Of a DNA stretch of 64,000 nt, positions 1 to 11,150 are shown piece by piece (the first letter of the stretch is position 1; each line of letters begins with the position of its first letter). This DNA comes from Siphonodentalium dalli. Taxonomy: Eukaryota > Mollusca > Scaphopoda > Gadilida > Siphonodentaliidae. The DNA is taken from the NCBI GenBank assembly GCA_032622095.1, contig CP136062.1, forward strand, positions 155,428,875-155,492,874, given 5' to 3'. Below the pieces are notes generated by a model, which did no database searches, was not told the DNA's origin, and saw nothing but the letters and a program-made list of their open reading frames with translations. The position numbers were made by a program, and so were the translations under genes.

Positions 1-1110
1 TACCACAGGTCGATGTCTCACTTGACACAGCTGCCCTAGTATCCCCATAACTCCTGCACCACACATCAATGGATGTACCCCTCTGCACAAGTGGGCAACT
101 TTAGGGATTCTTTATTATGATCAATTAGCAGCAAGCATTAGAAAAAAAAACAGTGGTATATATGGAGACAAGTAAGTGTTGATCGAGTTCGCATGGTGAA
201 TATCTATGCACTCCTGATGGCGATTCCTCAATAAATCACCCGAATAGCTTAAAGTGAAATGGGTTTTGTACAACAAGGCAAGTTTGAAAGTCACATGTGA
301 AATTAAAGACAAGTCATGGATAGATGTCTGAAATATCAGAGCTCATGGAACTATGTATGATATGTCACTGATATGGACAGGAATGTCACCCCAAGAACCT
401 CGGGTTGCAGTCCGTTCTGGGTAGGGCGACACATATCCGCGTTGCTCTCAAGCACCGGCGATAACGGCATACTGTACTTGCATATTTTCCCAAACACGTC
501 TCGTGTTGCCCTCGTTTCCATCGATCACACTTACGTGACTATAGATATAAAGAACCATAGTTGACATTGCTATGTGGATTATGCATGGCGGCATGTTAAT
601 CGGCGTCATTACTGTGGCATCATTGTAAAGTACACAAGAAATTGACAAAGCATAGTGAATTGTTTGATGATAACATAAGAGAGGATCGCAGTTCACGTCT
701 AAGGTTTGGAGTCCTCTCTTAAGTGTTCAGTCTTTTAGAACCAAGAGCGTTTGGTGAGAAGATTTAATTGCACGATATTTGAAAGTAGAAATAATTCATC
801 AAATTGCTCTCTTAAGTTTCACAATTAGTGTTTTCCTTTAAATTATATATATATAATGTTCGAACTTGTGTCCCTGGTATGCAGTCAGCAACAAAACATG
901 CTAAACAGATGGGTGAGGTACATGTGGTATTGGAATCCGGTGTATGATTTACAGCTGAAATGCGGGCATATAACTATATGTCAGTACATGTATATTAATA
1001 ACCTCTATATATTTTCGGCTTAGACAACGCGTTCGTATTATGTATGTTAGCTGAAATGCAGAATATTAACTTATCAGTACAAGGTTCCACCCCGTTTTTC
1101 ACAACAAAGT
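1..1110. repeat. Interspersed repeat A, copy 1 (partial)
   Basis: This stretch matches two other places in the window, 30,238 to about 31,750 and 37,819 to about 39,360. The window opens inside it. The middle copy is clearly more diverged than the copy-1/copy-2 pair, so the repeat family predates the large duplication. No convincing protein is encoded; the short open frames change residues freely between the three copies. A CCCGGGTAGAATAGG-like motif present in the other two copies (minus strand) is deleted here. Confidence 0.85.
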
Positions 1111-1299
1111 ACCAAATTGTGTACACATGTGGATTGTCTTGTGACGGTCTTGTATATAATCCACACCAAACTGCTCAGTGCGATAATCAGGGGACACAGT
1201 ATCTCTGTGCACATGTCTGCTGATGATAATTAGCTGTACATTTCTGGTGACAACCCCTATTGCTTTACAACTATAATGGAACAGTGCAATTATTTTGTG

Positions 1300-1380
1300 A
1301 AATCGTGGATGGTGGCCAATAAACTGAAACTAATTAGTGACAAAACTGAAGAAATGTGAGTGTCTAATCTGGCATACGTA
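1300..1380 (+). repeat. LINE 3'-tail-like segment
   Basis: The stretch around AATAAACTGAAAC followed by AAAACTGAAGAAATGTG resembles 36,358-36,425, which directly follows the L1/Tx1-like remnant. It may be a severed 3' tail of the same LINE family. It is short and the call rests on this one comparison; the equivalent copy-2 segment is near 39,540-39,620. Confidence 0.4.
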
Positions 1381-1590
1381 AAGAAAGTTAGCATATATGT
1401 TATGACTTTTGATGACACTCAAGTTCACACTCCTACAAGCCACATATGCAAGGCAATATACACTGAACTTCGGCGACATTGGAAAATGAGAAAATACATT
1501 CAAAACGACTCAATTTTTTAAAAACGTTAGTCATCTCTAAGTATCAGTAGACCTGACTACAACAATTCTATTTTAATTGGTGTACTATAT

Positions 1591-1848
1591 AATCAGGTAT
1601 CTCAGCGTCTGCAGAAAACTGTTGCAAGGATAGTTCTCTGTCGTAGAAGATCTGAAGACAGATGCAATCTGCAAGAATTACATTGGCTACCTGTAGCAGA
1701 CATAATTCTGTATATACGACGGGGAACTATCCTAGCATATATTCAATGGTATGAAACACGCGATCCGTGGAATATATCACTTCATTCTTCCACTGCCCTT
1801 CAAGTTTGTGGACATTCAATGTTAGCCATCCTTGCGTACTTGCCTTGA
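1591..1848 (+). pseudogene. Non-LTR retrotransposon C-terminal fragment (CR1/L2/RTE-like)
   Basis: An open stretch of 85 codons reads RLQKTVARIVLCRR, then LQELHWLPV. An 'LxxxQKxxARxV' segment followed about 20 residues later by 'LHWLPV' is the hallmark of the region just after the reverse-transcriptase domain in CR1/L2/RTE-type LINEs. No RT catalytic block is nearby, so this is a 5'-truncated or eroded remnant. The frame ends in TGA at 1846-1848. The copy-2 counterpart is 39,828-40,094, with a slightly different C-terminus caused by an indel. The clade is not certain. Confidence 0.6.
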
Positions 1849-2605
1849 GGGCTTATTGAAATGCTACTCTAGTGAGTAGTTTAAGAATACCAATGCTGAT
1901 AAATAACTTTAGGAATAGCCATTAAATAAATAAATATTACACAAACATATCTTGTAAAAAGTTGGCAAGTCTGATTTAAAAAGGTGATCCACACCGAGTG
2001 ACCAGACATCTTACTAGCATAGCTGCGCTGAATGTGGGATCCCACATTTCATAAAACCAAGAGACAGTGAATATTATAATGCATTCTGGAGGACTATTGC
2101 CTACATGTCTCTGAATGGTGTAGAAACCTACCAAATTATAAAAATACGTCTCTTGTGAGAGAGTTTCGACAGCCTGTGCACCATGCACGCCCGCATCGCC
2201 GAAGTGAATTAAGTCACATTAACGTAGTAGATAATTATACAAATTATCGCGGTATATTTGCTTAAACATATGGTATATAATACCAATCTCATAATGGAAA
2301 GTATCATTTGTTACGTCTTGATTATCTAACCGAGGAACGGCAAGAGTTGATGCTTGAAATTAACACATGCTTCCAATAATAATTCATACTGGAATCGCAA
2401 AGGGAAATTACTGTTTAAAGTTAAATAGCCCTAAATAAAACAAGCAAATATGATACAACTCGACATTCCGATTTGTTAGCACCAAATTGGGCACCACTAT
2501 TTAGCAAATTCCCGCCACATTTATAGTTATATCCTTGATATAAGTACTTTAATGGTGTGGTTTATAGATACATGAGTGACGGATCGACGCCATTGGTGTC
2601 AGGGC

Positions 2606-2617
2606 GGGGGGGGGGGG
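2606..2617 (+). repeat. Poly-G run
   Basis: Twelve consecutive G residues. The copy-2 counterpart at about 40,853-40,864 also has twelve G, with a changed preceding base. Homopolymers of this kind are unstable and prone to sequencing error. Confidence 0.9.
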
Positions 2618-2740
2618 TCACACATAATGACAACAACTATATTGTAGAATTCCACTAAACTTGTATGATATATTTATAATGTATAATGTATTCAAACGTT
2701 TGAGGCGCGGGTCCAGTGGAATACATTATTTTTCTTTCTT

Positions 2741-3100
2741 TCGCTTTCCTTCAAGTCTATGGACATTCAATGTGAGTCATCCGAACTTGCCTTGAGGGCT
2801 GACTGAAATGCTACGCGGATGAGTCTTTATTCGTCTCCATGGTATAATATGAACTTCTGTCGTACATCTCCATCAACCTTGTATAAAATGTTCTCAACGC
2901 CATGCTATAGGGAGTCTAATGGTTTAGTTTAACCATACGTCAGTCGATGTCATGGTTGGGGACCAAGGAAGGAACATGATACAAACTTCTTTGTCATCGA
3001 TTGCCACCAGACGAATACATAATGGAATTTAGATTGTACATGGCATTTAGGGTATGATTTAAAGTTGGCAAAGTGCACCGTCGAAGTGAATGATGGACCC
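2741..3100 (+). repeat. Interspersed repeat B, copy 1
   Basis: This region recurs in inverted orientation at about 27,990-28,440 and in the duplication at 40,985-41,340. Shared blocks include GGGAGTCTAATGGTTTAGTT and the segment around GGTATGATTTAAAGTTG. Its first 90 bases also match 1795-1885, around GGACATTCAATG and CTTGCCTTGAGGGCT, so a short end sequence occurs twice within each copy. No protein is recognised. Confidence 0.75.
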
Positions 3101-3906
3101 GAAGCTCTTTATAATGTGTTTTCACTGGGGCCCGAACCATTCAATTGTATAAAGGTTACACCCCCACTATTTAAGAACCAAATAAGTCCAATATGAACAT
3201 ATGTGGATATTTAAGTCAGACATGAACCTATTTGTACGAGAGTGTTCTGGAAATGTATATGTATGCGTCTATATGATATACTGCACTACATGGTGTACTT
3301 TAAAGTCACATGGCGGTATGCGCTCCGAAATACACCTAATAATATTCGCTGTAGATTTTTCCCGGTATCGAAATAGGTCGAGATATACTTCCATTTTACG
3401 GCAGTATAGTCCCAGACAGACGCATTGAACTCATACAAAATATTACTTTGAAGACGGTGTTTGGGTGCTAAACAAACAACAGCCATGTCACGGCATGGCA
3501 CATTAAAGATAATTCTGTGTTACGCTATTCCTGATATTGTAGAAATAAAGAGCGTTTGTTTCACTTCTGTGCGAAAAATTGAAAACAGCTGGAAGATGTC
3601 TGTAACCATGGCAATTATTTATCAGAGCATATATATGATGCCGGAATATAAATAGTTCGTGTATCTGTCAACCTATATTATACCTCCTACTAAATTAGGC
3701 AGACACATATTTGGAAGCTCGAAAGAGCCATGTCCGTTTAACATACTAAACACATGGTGCGTTCTAAATCAGGAATCGAAGTCGGATAAACCATATTGTA
3801 CGACCTTGCCTAAACCTACACACAAGGCTCGTCCTGATTGGTCCGTATCCTGTATTCCCATGCAGACGCGGACCGTCCTTTTGTAGTACAATTCTAGATA
3901 TTTTTA

Positions 3907-3933
3907 ATTGTACCACAAACAATGTGGTACAAT
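3907..3933. repeat. Perfect 11-bp hairpin
   Basis: Arms ATTGTACCACA and TGTGGTACAAT are perfectly complementary around a five-base loop. It is conserved in copy 2 at 42,158-42,184. No function is evident; it lies about 1.7 kb before the GTPase start codon. Confidence 0.7.
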
Positions 3934-4281
3934 CAGTGAAATGCTGCCAACGCCTCGAAATTTCAGAAGTCAAACCATACGGCCATTGGCTAATGTCATG
4001 CTAAAGACTGAAGAAAGAGACATATAATGACTAACTACTGTATTATACTGATTTTTATTTAAGTTAGAACAAAAATAAGTCTTAAGTGAATTTGTTTGCC
4101 ACAAAAACAATGGAAAGGGGTTGTCGTTCAATAGTGACGCTATGTTTCACTATCAGGTCTAAGAGAAGAATTGTTTGGTGGAAAATCTTACCACGCAGAG
4201 CTAGAAACTGGGCTATTATATAACAGTTTGAACATATGTCACTACAATTTCGACCAAACCATACAGTCGAATTACAAAAGA

Positions 4282-4400
4282 AATAAATTCACTGCGCATC
4301 GACGTGTATAGTAGAATTTGACCACATAAACTTATTGTACTACCCCGCTTCGCGTCGTCCTACAATCAGTTTATTTGTGGCCGATGCGCAGTGTATTTAT
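4282..4400. repeat. Imperfect hairpin, possible small foldback element
   Basis: The left segment with CACTGCGCATCG and CACATAAAC is the reverse complement of the right segment with GTTTATTTGTG and CGATGCGCAGTG. The left arm carries about 17 extra bases as a bulge, and the loop is near CCCGCTTCGCGTCG. The copy-2 version (42,533-42,651) pairs equally well, with changes in both arms. It looks like a miniature foldback insertion, but no target duplication is clear. Confidence 0.6.
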
Positions 4401-5447
4401 GTCTTAAATAGATAAGAGCAACATTTCTATAAAGTGTCGCACAATTAACTAAACTTATATAGTCATCTCCGTGATATGATGTATTCGTTTTAAAGTATAG
4501 TTTTCATACTCATAAGAGTCGCCGATAGATAAAGGAATCGCTATATGGCTAGTTAGGTGTTTCACAGTGGGCAGATAGGCGCCGTTGGGTATGAGGAGCT
4601 AGAAAACAACAGCATTTATTATAGGCATCAACATGATACTAATCGTGCGGCTTGAAGATAAAGATTTTCTGAATTGGGGTGGAGTTGATGCATTAAATTG
4701 AAAAAGACGGAGTTACCGATATCAAAATGTTTGGTTAGTTTTTAAAGATCTACAGTCCGATTTAACACCAGATGACCGAATTATTTGAGATAATGACCAG
4801 CTTACCGGGACAATGAAAAAGGAAAACTGAATTCAATTATCATCTGTTCTATGGCACGAGCGTCGCGACAATTGACAAAGGCATATACACCAGGTTTACG
4901 CGTATACAATATCATAATTAGAAATGCTGTGTATTATATTCCATGTTTGGGCAACGGAATCATAGCTTCTCTTTATCAGAGACACTCTTTAACAGAGATC
5001 GCTGGAATATTGCTCAGTCGACATAAATTGAAGTCGACATCTGACCATCGAGACCTCCCACTAATGGACCCAATCATCCTTATTTTGTGAATCAACGTTA
5101 TTGCTGAGTACTCAGTTGTGATACAATCTGTAAGATTACTGTGGTAATAATCTTCTATAACCGATGTCTATTACACGTCCATGTTGTGTTTACTTCTTGA
5201 CACGGGTCGAATTAATGGTGTTAAACTAAAGACAACAATGTGATTCAGGGTATATGATCCATGTATAAGATTGACGTTGTATTATGCCAATTTGTGGAAA
5301 ACATAAACTACCTTGACCAAATATATTCCTATCAAATGTCCCCATAAAATGTTCACGTCACTTTAACCTGGACAACGCCGGGTCACCATGCTAGTACTAT
5401 ATATAGCATGTAATAAAATGCGTAGGAGCTGGGAGGAACACACTACT

Positions 5448-5560
5448 CACGTGACTATTTCTGGCAAGCAACGTTAGAATGTGATTATTTATTATAATTA
5501 GATGAGGATTCAGCGTCCTATATAAAGAGTCGTAGATAGGGACACCACTCATAACGCATT
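5448..5560 (+). promoter_or_regulatory. Core promoter of GTPase gene, copy 1
   Basis: A TATA box (TATATAAA, 5519-5526) lies 105-112 bases before the ATG at 5631. Start-site sequences such as CTCATAA near 5548 sit at the usual spacing, which would give a 5' leader of about 80 bases. An E-box CACGTG lies at 5448-5453. The copy-2 TATA box differs by one base. The promoter call is inference from motif and position; no transcript data are available. Confidence 0.55.
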
Positions 5561-5630
5561 TGCAACTCATCAGTTAATAAACCATCGCTGACATTTATAT
5601 CGCACCTTCGATATCCTGTAATTTGTCAAA

Positions 5631-5955
5631 ATGTCTCGTCAAAATTATAAAATTAATGCTGAGGATCGTGACATATACTCCTGTCGTTCTTTCAGCTTCA
5701 CATCAAAAGGACTGATCAATAAGGGGGATTCGATGCAATCTCTGAGTGACGTAAGCCTAACATCAAGTAGTGGCGAATCGAGCGATAGTTCTTCCCGTAC
5801 TTCTAGCTGTTCTGACTTCTTTTACGCAGACGAATCGGTGCTACGCCAAGAATGCTGCCGTGTAGCTGTCGTAGGTTCACATGGCGTTGGGAAGACGGCC
5901 CTGATACGACAATTTATGACGTCAGAATACGTTGGTGATGTCGACGATGTGGAAG
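5631..5955 (+). CDS. RGK-like Ras-related GTPase, copy 1, exon 1 (of 4)
   Basis: The four exons encode 268 aa. RGK proteins (Rad, Gem/Kir, Rem) are plasma-membrane-associated Ras relatives that inhibit voltage-gated calcium channels and modulate the cytoskeleton; that role is family knowledge. Exon 1 encodes a Ser-rich N-terminal extension (about residues 38-61) and the P-loop GSHGVGKT (82-89). Later exons supply NKCD (186-189), ETS (214-216) and a C-terminal KSKASCENLMKL. RGK proteins share a KSKSC-type tail with Cys seven residues from the end, and here C262 is exactly there. As in other RGK proteins there is no CAAX box and no ordinary DxxG. The ATG has A at -3. Exon 1 ends in phase 1 at GAAG|GTTGGT, a non-consensus but usable donor. 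Rem, Rad and Gem cannot be told apart by eye. Confidence 0.9.
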
Positions 5956-8298
5956 GTTGGTACCGTTAATTTATTTTATTGTTTAAAGATTCGAATGGGC
6001 ACCTAATTAGTACCTAAGGTAATTTCCAGATAATATCAATATCAAATATAACCAGAACGCGCCACATGGCTTTTTGTCTCTGGAAGTTACATAATTATAA
6101 TACATAAGACATGACTTTGTTCAGGAAATTGAACGGCACCGATCTCCAGTACCGGGGCTGTATACAAATCATATATTCCTTTCTTCAAATCGTCCATTGA
6201 TGAACTCGCGACTACAAAACAAGGTAAACTGTTCATGTTAGAAATTACACGTGAAAAACATATTTACGGATATCCTTTTTTAAGTATGTCCCTTGTAATT
6301 TGAGTTCATGTCCTCGGTTCCGTTTGTAATCAGCGAATACAAAATATTAACACCGGTCCGTGTTATACAAACCGTTCTGATATATAGAAACCTCGATAAA
6401 ATCGCCCCTAAGTCGTCTATTATTCATATATTTGAGTTTTACGATGCGTAAACCAGACATAAGAATAAACGCGATGTGTTGCATCCCAAAGGGATAATTA
6501 CACTCACTTCATTTGCTGTAGTATTTTCCCCATCGATATCCAAATATTAAATGCTTTTAAATAGGGTAATTATATTGGTATGGGAATGGACGTTGCATAT
6601 TAAATTTCGCTATGACAACGCAAGACGTCGCGGCAACGTCACTACAAAGTTCCCAATATTTAACAATAGTTCACATTTAATCTATGTGTGTATATAAGTG
6701 TATTACGGGTTGATAGTTTTCACTAAAATAACTATAATTATTAATCGACGTATCATAACAAAATGACAGATTGAATGGCATTTATCGTGTCCGACCAAAA
6801 ACTGTTCGCAATATACAGATATGGTAAATGGACCAATATCATATCAATTAGCCAGGCTGCTTAACAAAAGGTAAACAAATGTACGACAGATTATAAGACA
6901 TCGCTATCGCGACGAGCACTGACGGAAATCGTTATTGTATGCTGTAACCCTTGCTACACTAAAGCATCATTGAATAGTTGTGATCCCAAATGAAATGTTC
7001 AGACAATAAGCTCAACAAACGACCATTGTCTTTGTTGAACTTATTATCTGGACGGTTCCCTCAACAAATAGGGCTCCTTCTGCTATATTATGTATCTGTC
7101 GTCTGTTTTTATCACATAACATGCCTCCAAACAAATAATAGACTATTCCAACATACCGTCGTGCGTGCAAGTGAGTTAATTGTGGTCCTAAATATTCACA
7201 TAGGTTCATATTGAACTAATTTGATTATGACATAATCCCATAGAGAGCTTATACGGTTATTATATGTCGCGTCGATGAAAAAGTGACAAAAGAATTCCAA
7301 TATGGGCTTATTTATTATTGAAAGAGTCCCATAATGGACTGTTTTAAAACCCGCTTATATGTCCACATAGAGCATACATTGAGCCTATTTCGCACACAAA
7401 AACAAGCCCGTTATAAGCTTATTTTCACGAGAACAGGCTGATTATTCATATGTACACTTTCCAACTGACTATGAAAATCCATTTAGTATAGCAAGAGTTA
7501 ATGCCCCTCACCCAAAGTTAACTTAGTTAAGTATAAAATATTGGAAACGTTTACAACATAGCTGTGACATTGACAGATAATTTTCCCGAGAATACGAAGC
7601 CGGTATATTATTACGTCATGAATTATCAACCAACATGTATCATACCTCCTTCCAAATTATGTTGACAGAATTTGGAATCTCGAATGAGTCATTTGAGGAC
7701 TTAAAATATTTGTCAAATTTTACTCTTCAGGTACCAAATCGCTTCTATAATAATAAATAATTTCAGAAATCAAATAAATCATTACATACATTATTGTTTT
7801 GGCCATATGAGAGGAAGCTTCATTAATTTTGTGTCACAATGTTGATTTTATGATTTATTACATAGCACAGCCCCATATATTGCAATGAAGAATAAACCAG
7901 CCACATTTAGGCCAATACATTATTGCGGATCACCGCCTAACGATATATTAAGACATGTCTCCTCAGACCTTAAAATATATCTAGTAGTAATTTTAAATTC
8001 CTAGGCAAATATTTTGACAAGAACATTACAATAAAATTGAAAATGTCGACAAAAAAGCTTGGAAACACGGAAGATTTCTAACACAGTGTTTTTGGCAAAA
8101 AAAAAGCTTGGCATCACAAATTATTAACACCGATATGGAGAATAACAGTGTCGGTAAGATGATGTCATGTTTTATATTGCTTGCTACTATTTCCAGTTCC
8201 GCCTTTTCTAGCTATGCCTCTGCTGTAACAGTGCTGTTCACAATTGGTATTCTGAAATTCGATTTGTTGTTTGCATTGATTCATTCGCTATATTCCAG
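5956..8298 (+). other. Intron 1 of GTPase gene, copy 1
   Basis: This 2343 bp intron joins phase-1 exons (donor GTTGGT, acceptor TATATTCCAG). Apart from old repeat similarity near 7590-7720 I see nothing coding. At about 6694-6696 it carries the uninterrupted ATA target at which copy 2 has the 2.74 kb recombinase insertion. Confidence 0.8.
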
Positions 8299-8387
8299 AA
8301 GATGATGACGATAACATCAAACAGGTGTCTGTCATGTTAAATGGAGAACAAGTATGGCAATGCTTTAACGAGGAACTAACACATCAG
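8299..8387 (+). CDS. RGK-like GTPase, copy 1, exon 2
   Basis: The 89-base exon completes a split Glu codon and encodes residues 109-138: an acidic EDDDDN stretch, then VSVMLNGEQVW, matching the beta-2/beta-3 hairpin of RGK proteins ('xVxLDGEExxL'). The segment that should hold the switch II DxxG/DxWE motif instead reads CFNEELTHQ, so the GTPase-activating Gln and Gly positions are missing. It ends in phase 0 at CATCAG|GTATGA. The frame is preserved in copy 2 with one substitution (H137N). Confidence 0.85.
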
Positions 8388-8703
8388 GTATGATCTAATC
8401 CATACCACGGACATTTTGCTCCTATTCACTGTCTAAAATATATTTCATGCTAGAAATTAAATATAATGACGGCCGGTACGACTATATATATCTCGAGTTT
8501 TAAATTAAAGATGTATTCATGTTTCCAAACCACCCGTAACTGGCATGGGGCGACAAATGTGTTTACTTAAAGTACACATTTCAAAGATAACATATAGCAT
8601 ATAATTTTTTTATCAGTCGATGTATTCGCCTACAATTACAATACTTAAGTTAAGAAATACGTTATGATTACATATATAATAAAGCTGAGTGTAAAATTTT
8701 CAA

Positions 8704-8765
8704 GAGTGGAATTGTGGTTTTAACCACGAGTCTTTTGGCGAGTTTTTAAAACCACAATTCCACTC
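8704..8765. repeat. Solo hairpin related to the recombinase-element hairpin
   Basis: Perfect 20-base arms (8704-8723 and 8746-8765; GAGTGGAATTGTGGTTTTAA on the left) enclose a loop with CGAG, TCTTTTGG and CGAG. The arms and loop closely match the core of the long hairpin at 44,897-45,037. It is present in both duplicated copies (copy 2 at 49,648-49,709), so it predates the duplication. No coding sequence accompanies it. Confidence 0.8.
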
Positions 8766-9339
8766 GTGGTGACAATGTGGTAATGATGGTCCTATATTTG
8801 AGGGGCACACTTACTCAATTTAAGATATTACGGAAGTAGTGGCACGGGTTACTGTTTATTTAGCAAGTGTCTAAACTCGAGGGAAATGTGCGGCCCAAGC
8901 AGCCCAACATATTTATTGATTTATTTTAATTGTGATTTTGCGAAATAGTGAATTGGCATATACTAATAAATGACGCTTCCGCGTGCATCGTCTTGGTCGC
9001 TGCGGGACTTTCAACTCTTCCAAAAAACAGGATCTTTGTTTGTAATGTATGTCAGTAAGTGCCTATTCGGGGTACCAGTTACAACAACAACAATAACAAC
9101 ATCCAGCCTATGATTCATGGAAAAATGTTATTAAAAAGTTGATGTACATGATACAATCTAAACGCACAAATACGAAAACAAAGTTGTTTAAATGAGAACT
9201 TTACAAGAAATATTGTTGTCGCTCTGAAACTTCGAAACTATGAAATAACTGGATACACAATTAATTATCAAACAAGAGTATTTTATGTGTCACGTCTCGT
9301 TCCGAAAATATCATTATACACACCATCTGATAACGCAGT

Positions 9340-11150
9340 TTATTCAGGGACGGGTGTTAAACAGTTATTTGAAAGATGACTGAAAGTTGAACCCACAACA
9401 CTTACACAATGTACGTATGCCTGGGTTGGGCACAGGCTAGAATTTCATATTTGACACATAAATCATTTTAATGTGGGCCGGTATCAAGGTTAAAAATGGT
9501 CACCACTCGGATTTCGAAAACAAATTTATTTCATGCAGATGACAAATTTTGATAAGTGAGACCAGTATATGTAGCCACTGTTTCGCGGACATCGCTGCTA
9601 CCTGATACGGGTGTGGTAAAAGTAAAATGAAACATTATTTTCAAAACTAACAAAACATGCTCTAATTATAACCAACCTTTTCTCAATACACACACCACAT
9701 CCCTTTTACCCCTACTGAACATTTGAAACCAGACTGTCACCTTAATGGGCGTGTCATTTCGTTTGTTTGCGATGGAGACCATATCTTCACATGCTATGTA
9801 TGATAATATGTATAATGATCGTTGACACGCCATGTATATTTTCAACCGCAATAAGCAATATTGGTTGCGGTTTAACGCCACGTGGATATTTTCCCCCATC
9901 ATATTTTGTTTGAAAAGGTCTAAAAGGCTATTACTATAAATTATTTAAGCTCACACTTCTTGAATGAAATTTTAATAAAATTTCAGTCGTCCACTGTACC
10001 TTGCAGTGTGAATGTTAGCATTTCAGTTAAGATTAAAAGAGCATGATACCTTGAAGAAGTACATATCATTTGAAGAAACATCAATGACGACATATACACA
10101 TTGATGTGGACAAAGGCGACATATGCCAATATGTACACAAGCAGAGTGGTATATATAACATGAAATGTTCCTTCTAAGTCGGTAGATTTGCCGAAACATT
10201 GTTAGTGAGAATATTGTCAAATTGATGCGATGCCAAACACTCCTGCACGGTGATAAAATAAATTGGAGAATAATCTTTCTCACAGTATTTATAATTAACA
10301 GATAATATATCAAAACACATCATCATTATTATATATTAAATAAATGCAGTGAATATGGCGAAATAGTTTTCATTAGTTTATCGCCGATTGTTGCGTCCAG
10401 AATCGAGAAGTAAATATCTACATTTGAGCGAAGTTCAGATATTTTCTATGGAGTACTCACTATTTGCTTGACATTTTCGGCGATGTTAGTAGAATGACAC
10501 ATTCACCAAATTGGCATAGCACAGGATACTAATGGTGATATTTGCTGGTCTTGCAATGACTTGCATGTGACATTCCAGTTTCTGCAGGTGTGGGTGCAGA
10601 CATAAGACAGGGTGCATATCGAATCAACTTAACAAATAATAATTGTGATATTTAGAGAAGGGACACTCCAGTTTCAGCAGGGCCGGGTGTAAAATGATGG
10701 GAGCATCAAACCAGTGCACACTAACTATAATATGAACCCTCAACACAATGCCTGGTTAGAGCACAGGTTTATGCTTTAAGATTTGGTTGCAGCATTATTA
10801 TTTTAATTGGGATAGCAATAGACAGAGTGACATACACCCCTTGGTATTATGTGACACAAACGACATTTTCGAGCATAACTGGAAGAACGCTATTTCCTAA
10901 CTCCAACATCAAAACTGTTCTAAATACTCACCATTGGGATTTTCAAAAACAAATTTGTTTTAATGCAGATGATAAATGTAGGTGGTAAAACGGCATCAGC
11001 GTCGGTGGCCACTGTTTTGCAGAAATCGGTACTACTGCGGGTGGGAGGCAACGTAGTCTGAAACAATATTTTTTCAAAACTCAAAGAAACCCGATAAAGC
11101 TCACAAATTAATAACTAACATTCTCTCAATACACGTGGCATATCCAAGGT
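9340..11150 (+). repeat. Diverged direct repeat pair in intron 2
   Basis: Blocks at about 9420-9700 and 10,750-11,140 align over several hundred bases. Shared landmarks are GGCACAGG/GAGCACAGG, 'ACAAATTTATTTCATGCAGATGA' versus a close variant, GCCACTGTTT, and TTCTCAATACAC at the right end. They lie about 1.3-1.4 kb apart. A smaller echo within the region is CATTCCAGTTTCTGCAGG versus CACTCCAGTTTCAGCAGG (about 10,570 and 10,667). These look like two old copies of one interspersed element. Confidence 0.65.

Larger units (their letters stand above)
1860..5440. other. Stretch upstream of the GTPase gene without a recognisable gene
   Basis: I see no credible coding region. The short open frames here are broken or altered in the second copy. 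Contents include repeat B (2741-3100), a poly-G run at 2606-2617, a short perfect hairpin at 3907-3933 and a longer imperfect hairpin at 4282-4400. Around 3560-3780 there is weak similarity to 7590-7720, suggesting an old shared repeat. Confidence 0.6.

Noticed and set aside
373-564. 63-codon frame with related frames in all three repeat A copies
   Set aside because: Residue changes among the three copies are frequent and unpatterned, and no domain is recognisable. The similarity follows from DNA-level repeat homology.
3201-3501. Overlapping plus and minus frames conserved in both large copies
   Set aside because: The whole block is about 97% identical, so any frame looks conserved; neither has a recognisable domain or splice context.
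4851-5090. 79-codon frame upstream of the GTPase gene
   Set aside because: A deletion in copy 2 shifts the frame near the start and the rest differs, so it is not a maintained protein.
6990-7214. 74-codon frame in intron 1, also present in copy 2 (47,929-48,153)
   Set aside because: Both copies are open, but no domain, splice signals or codon pattern supports coding; the number of differences is that of the surrounding intron.
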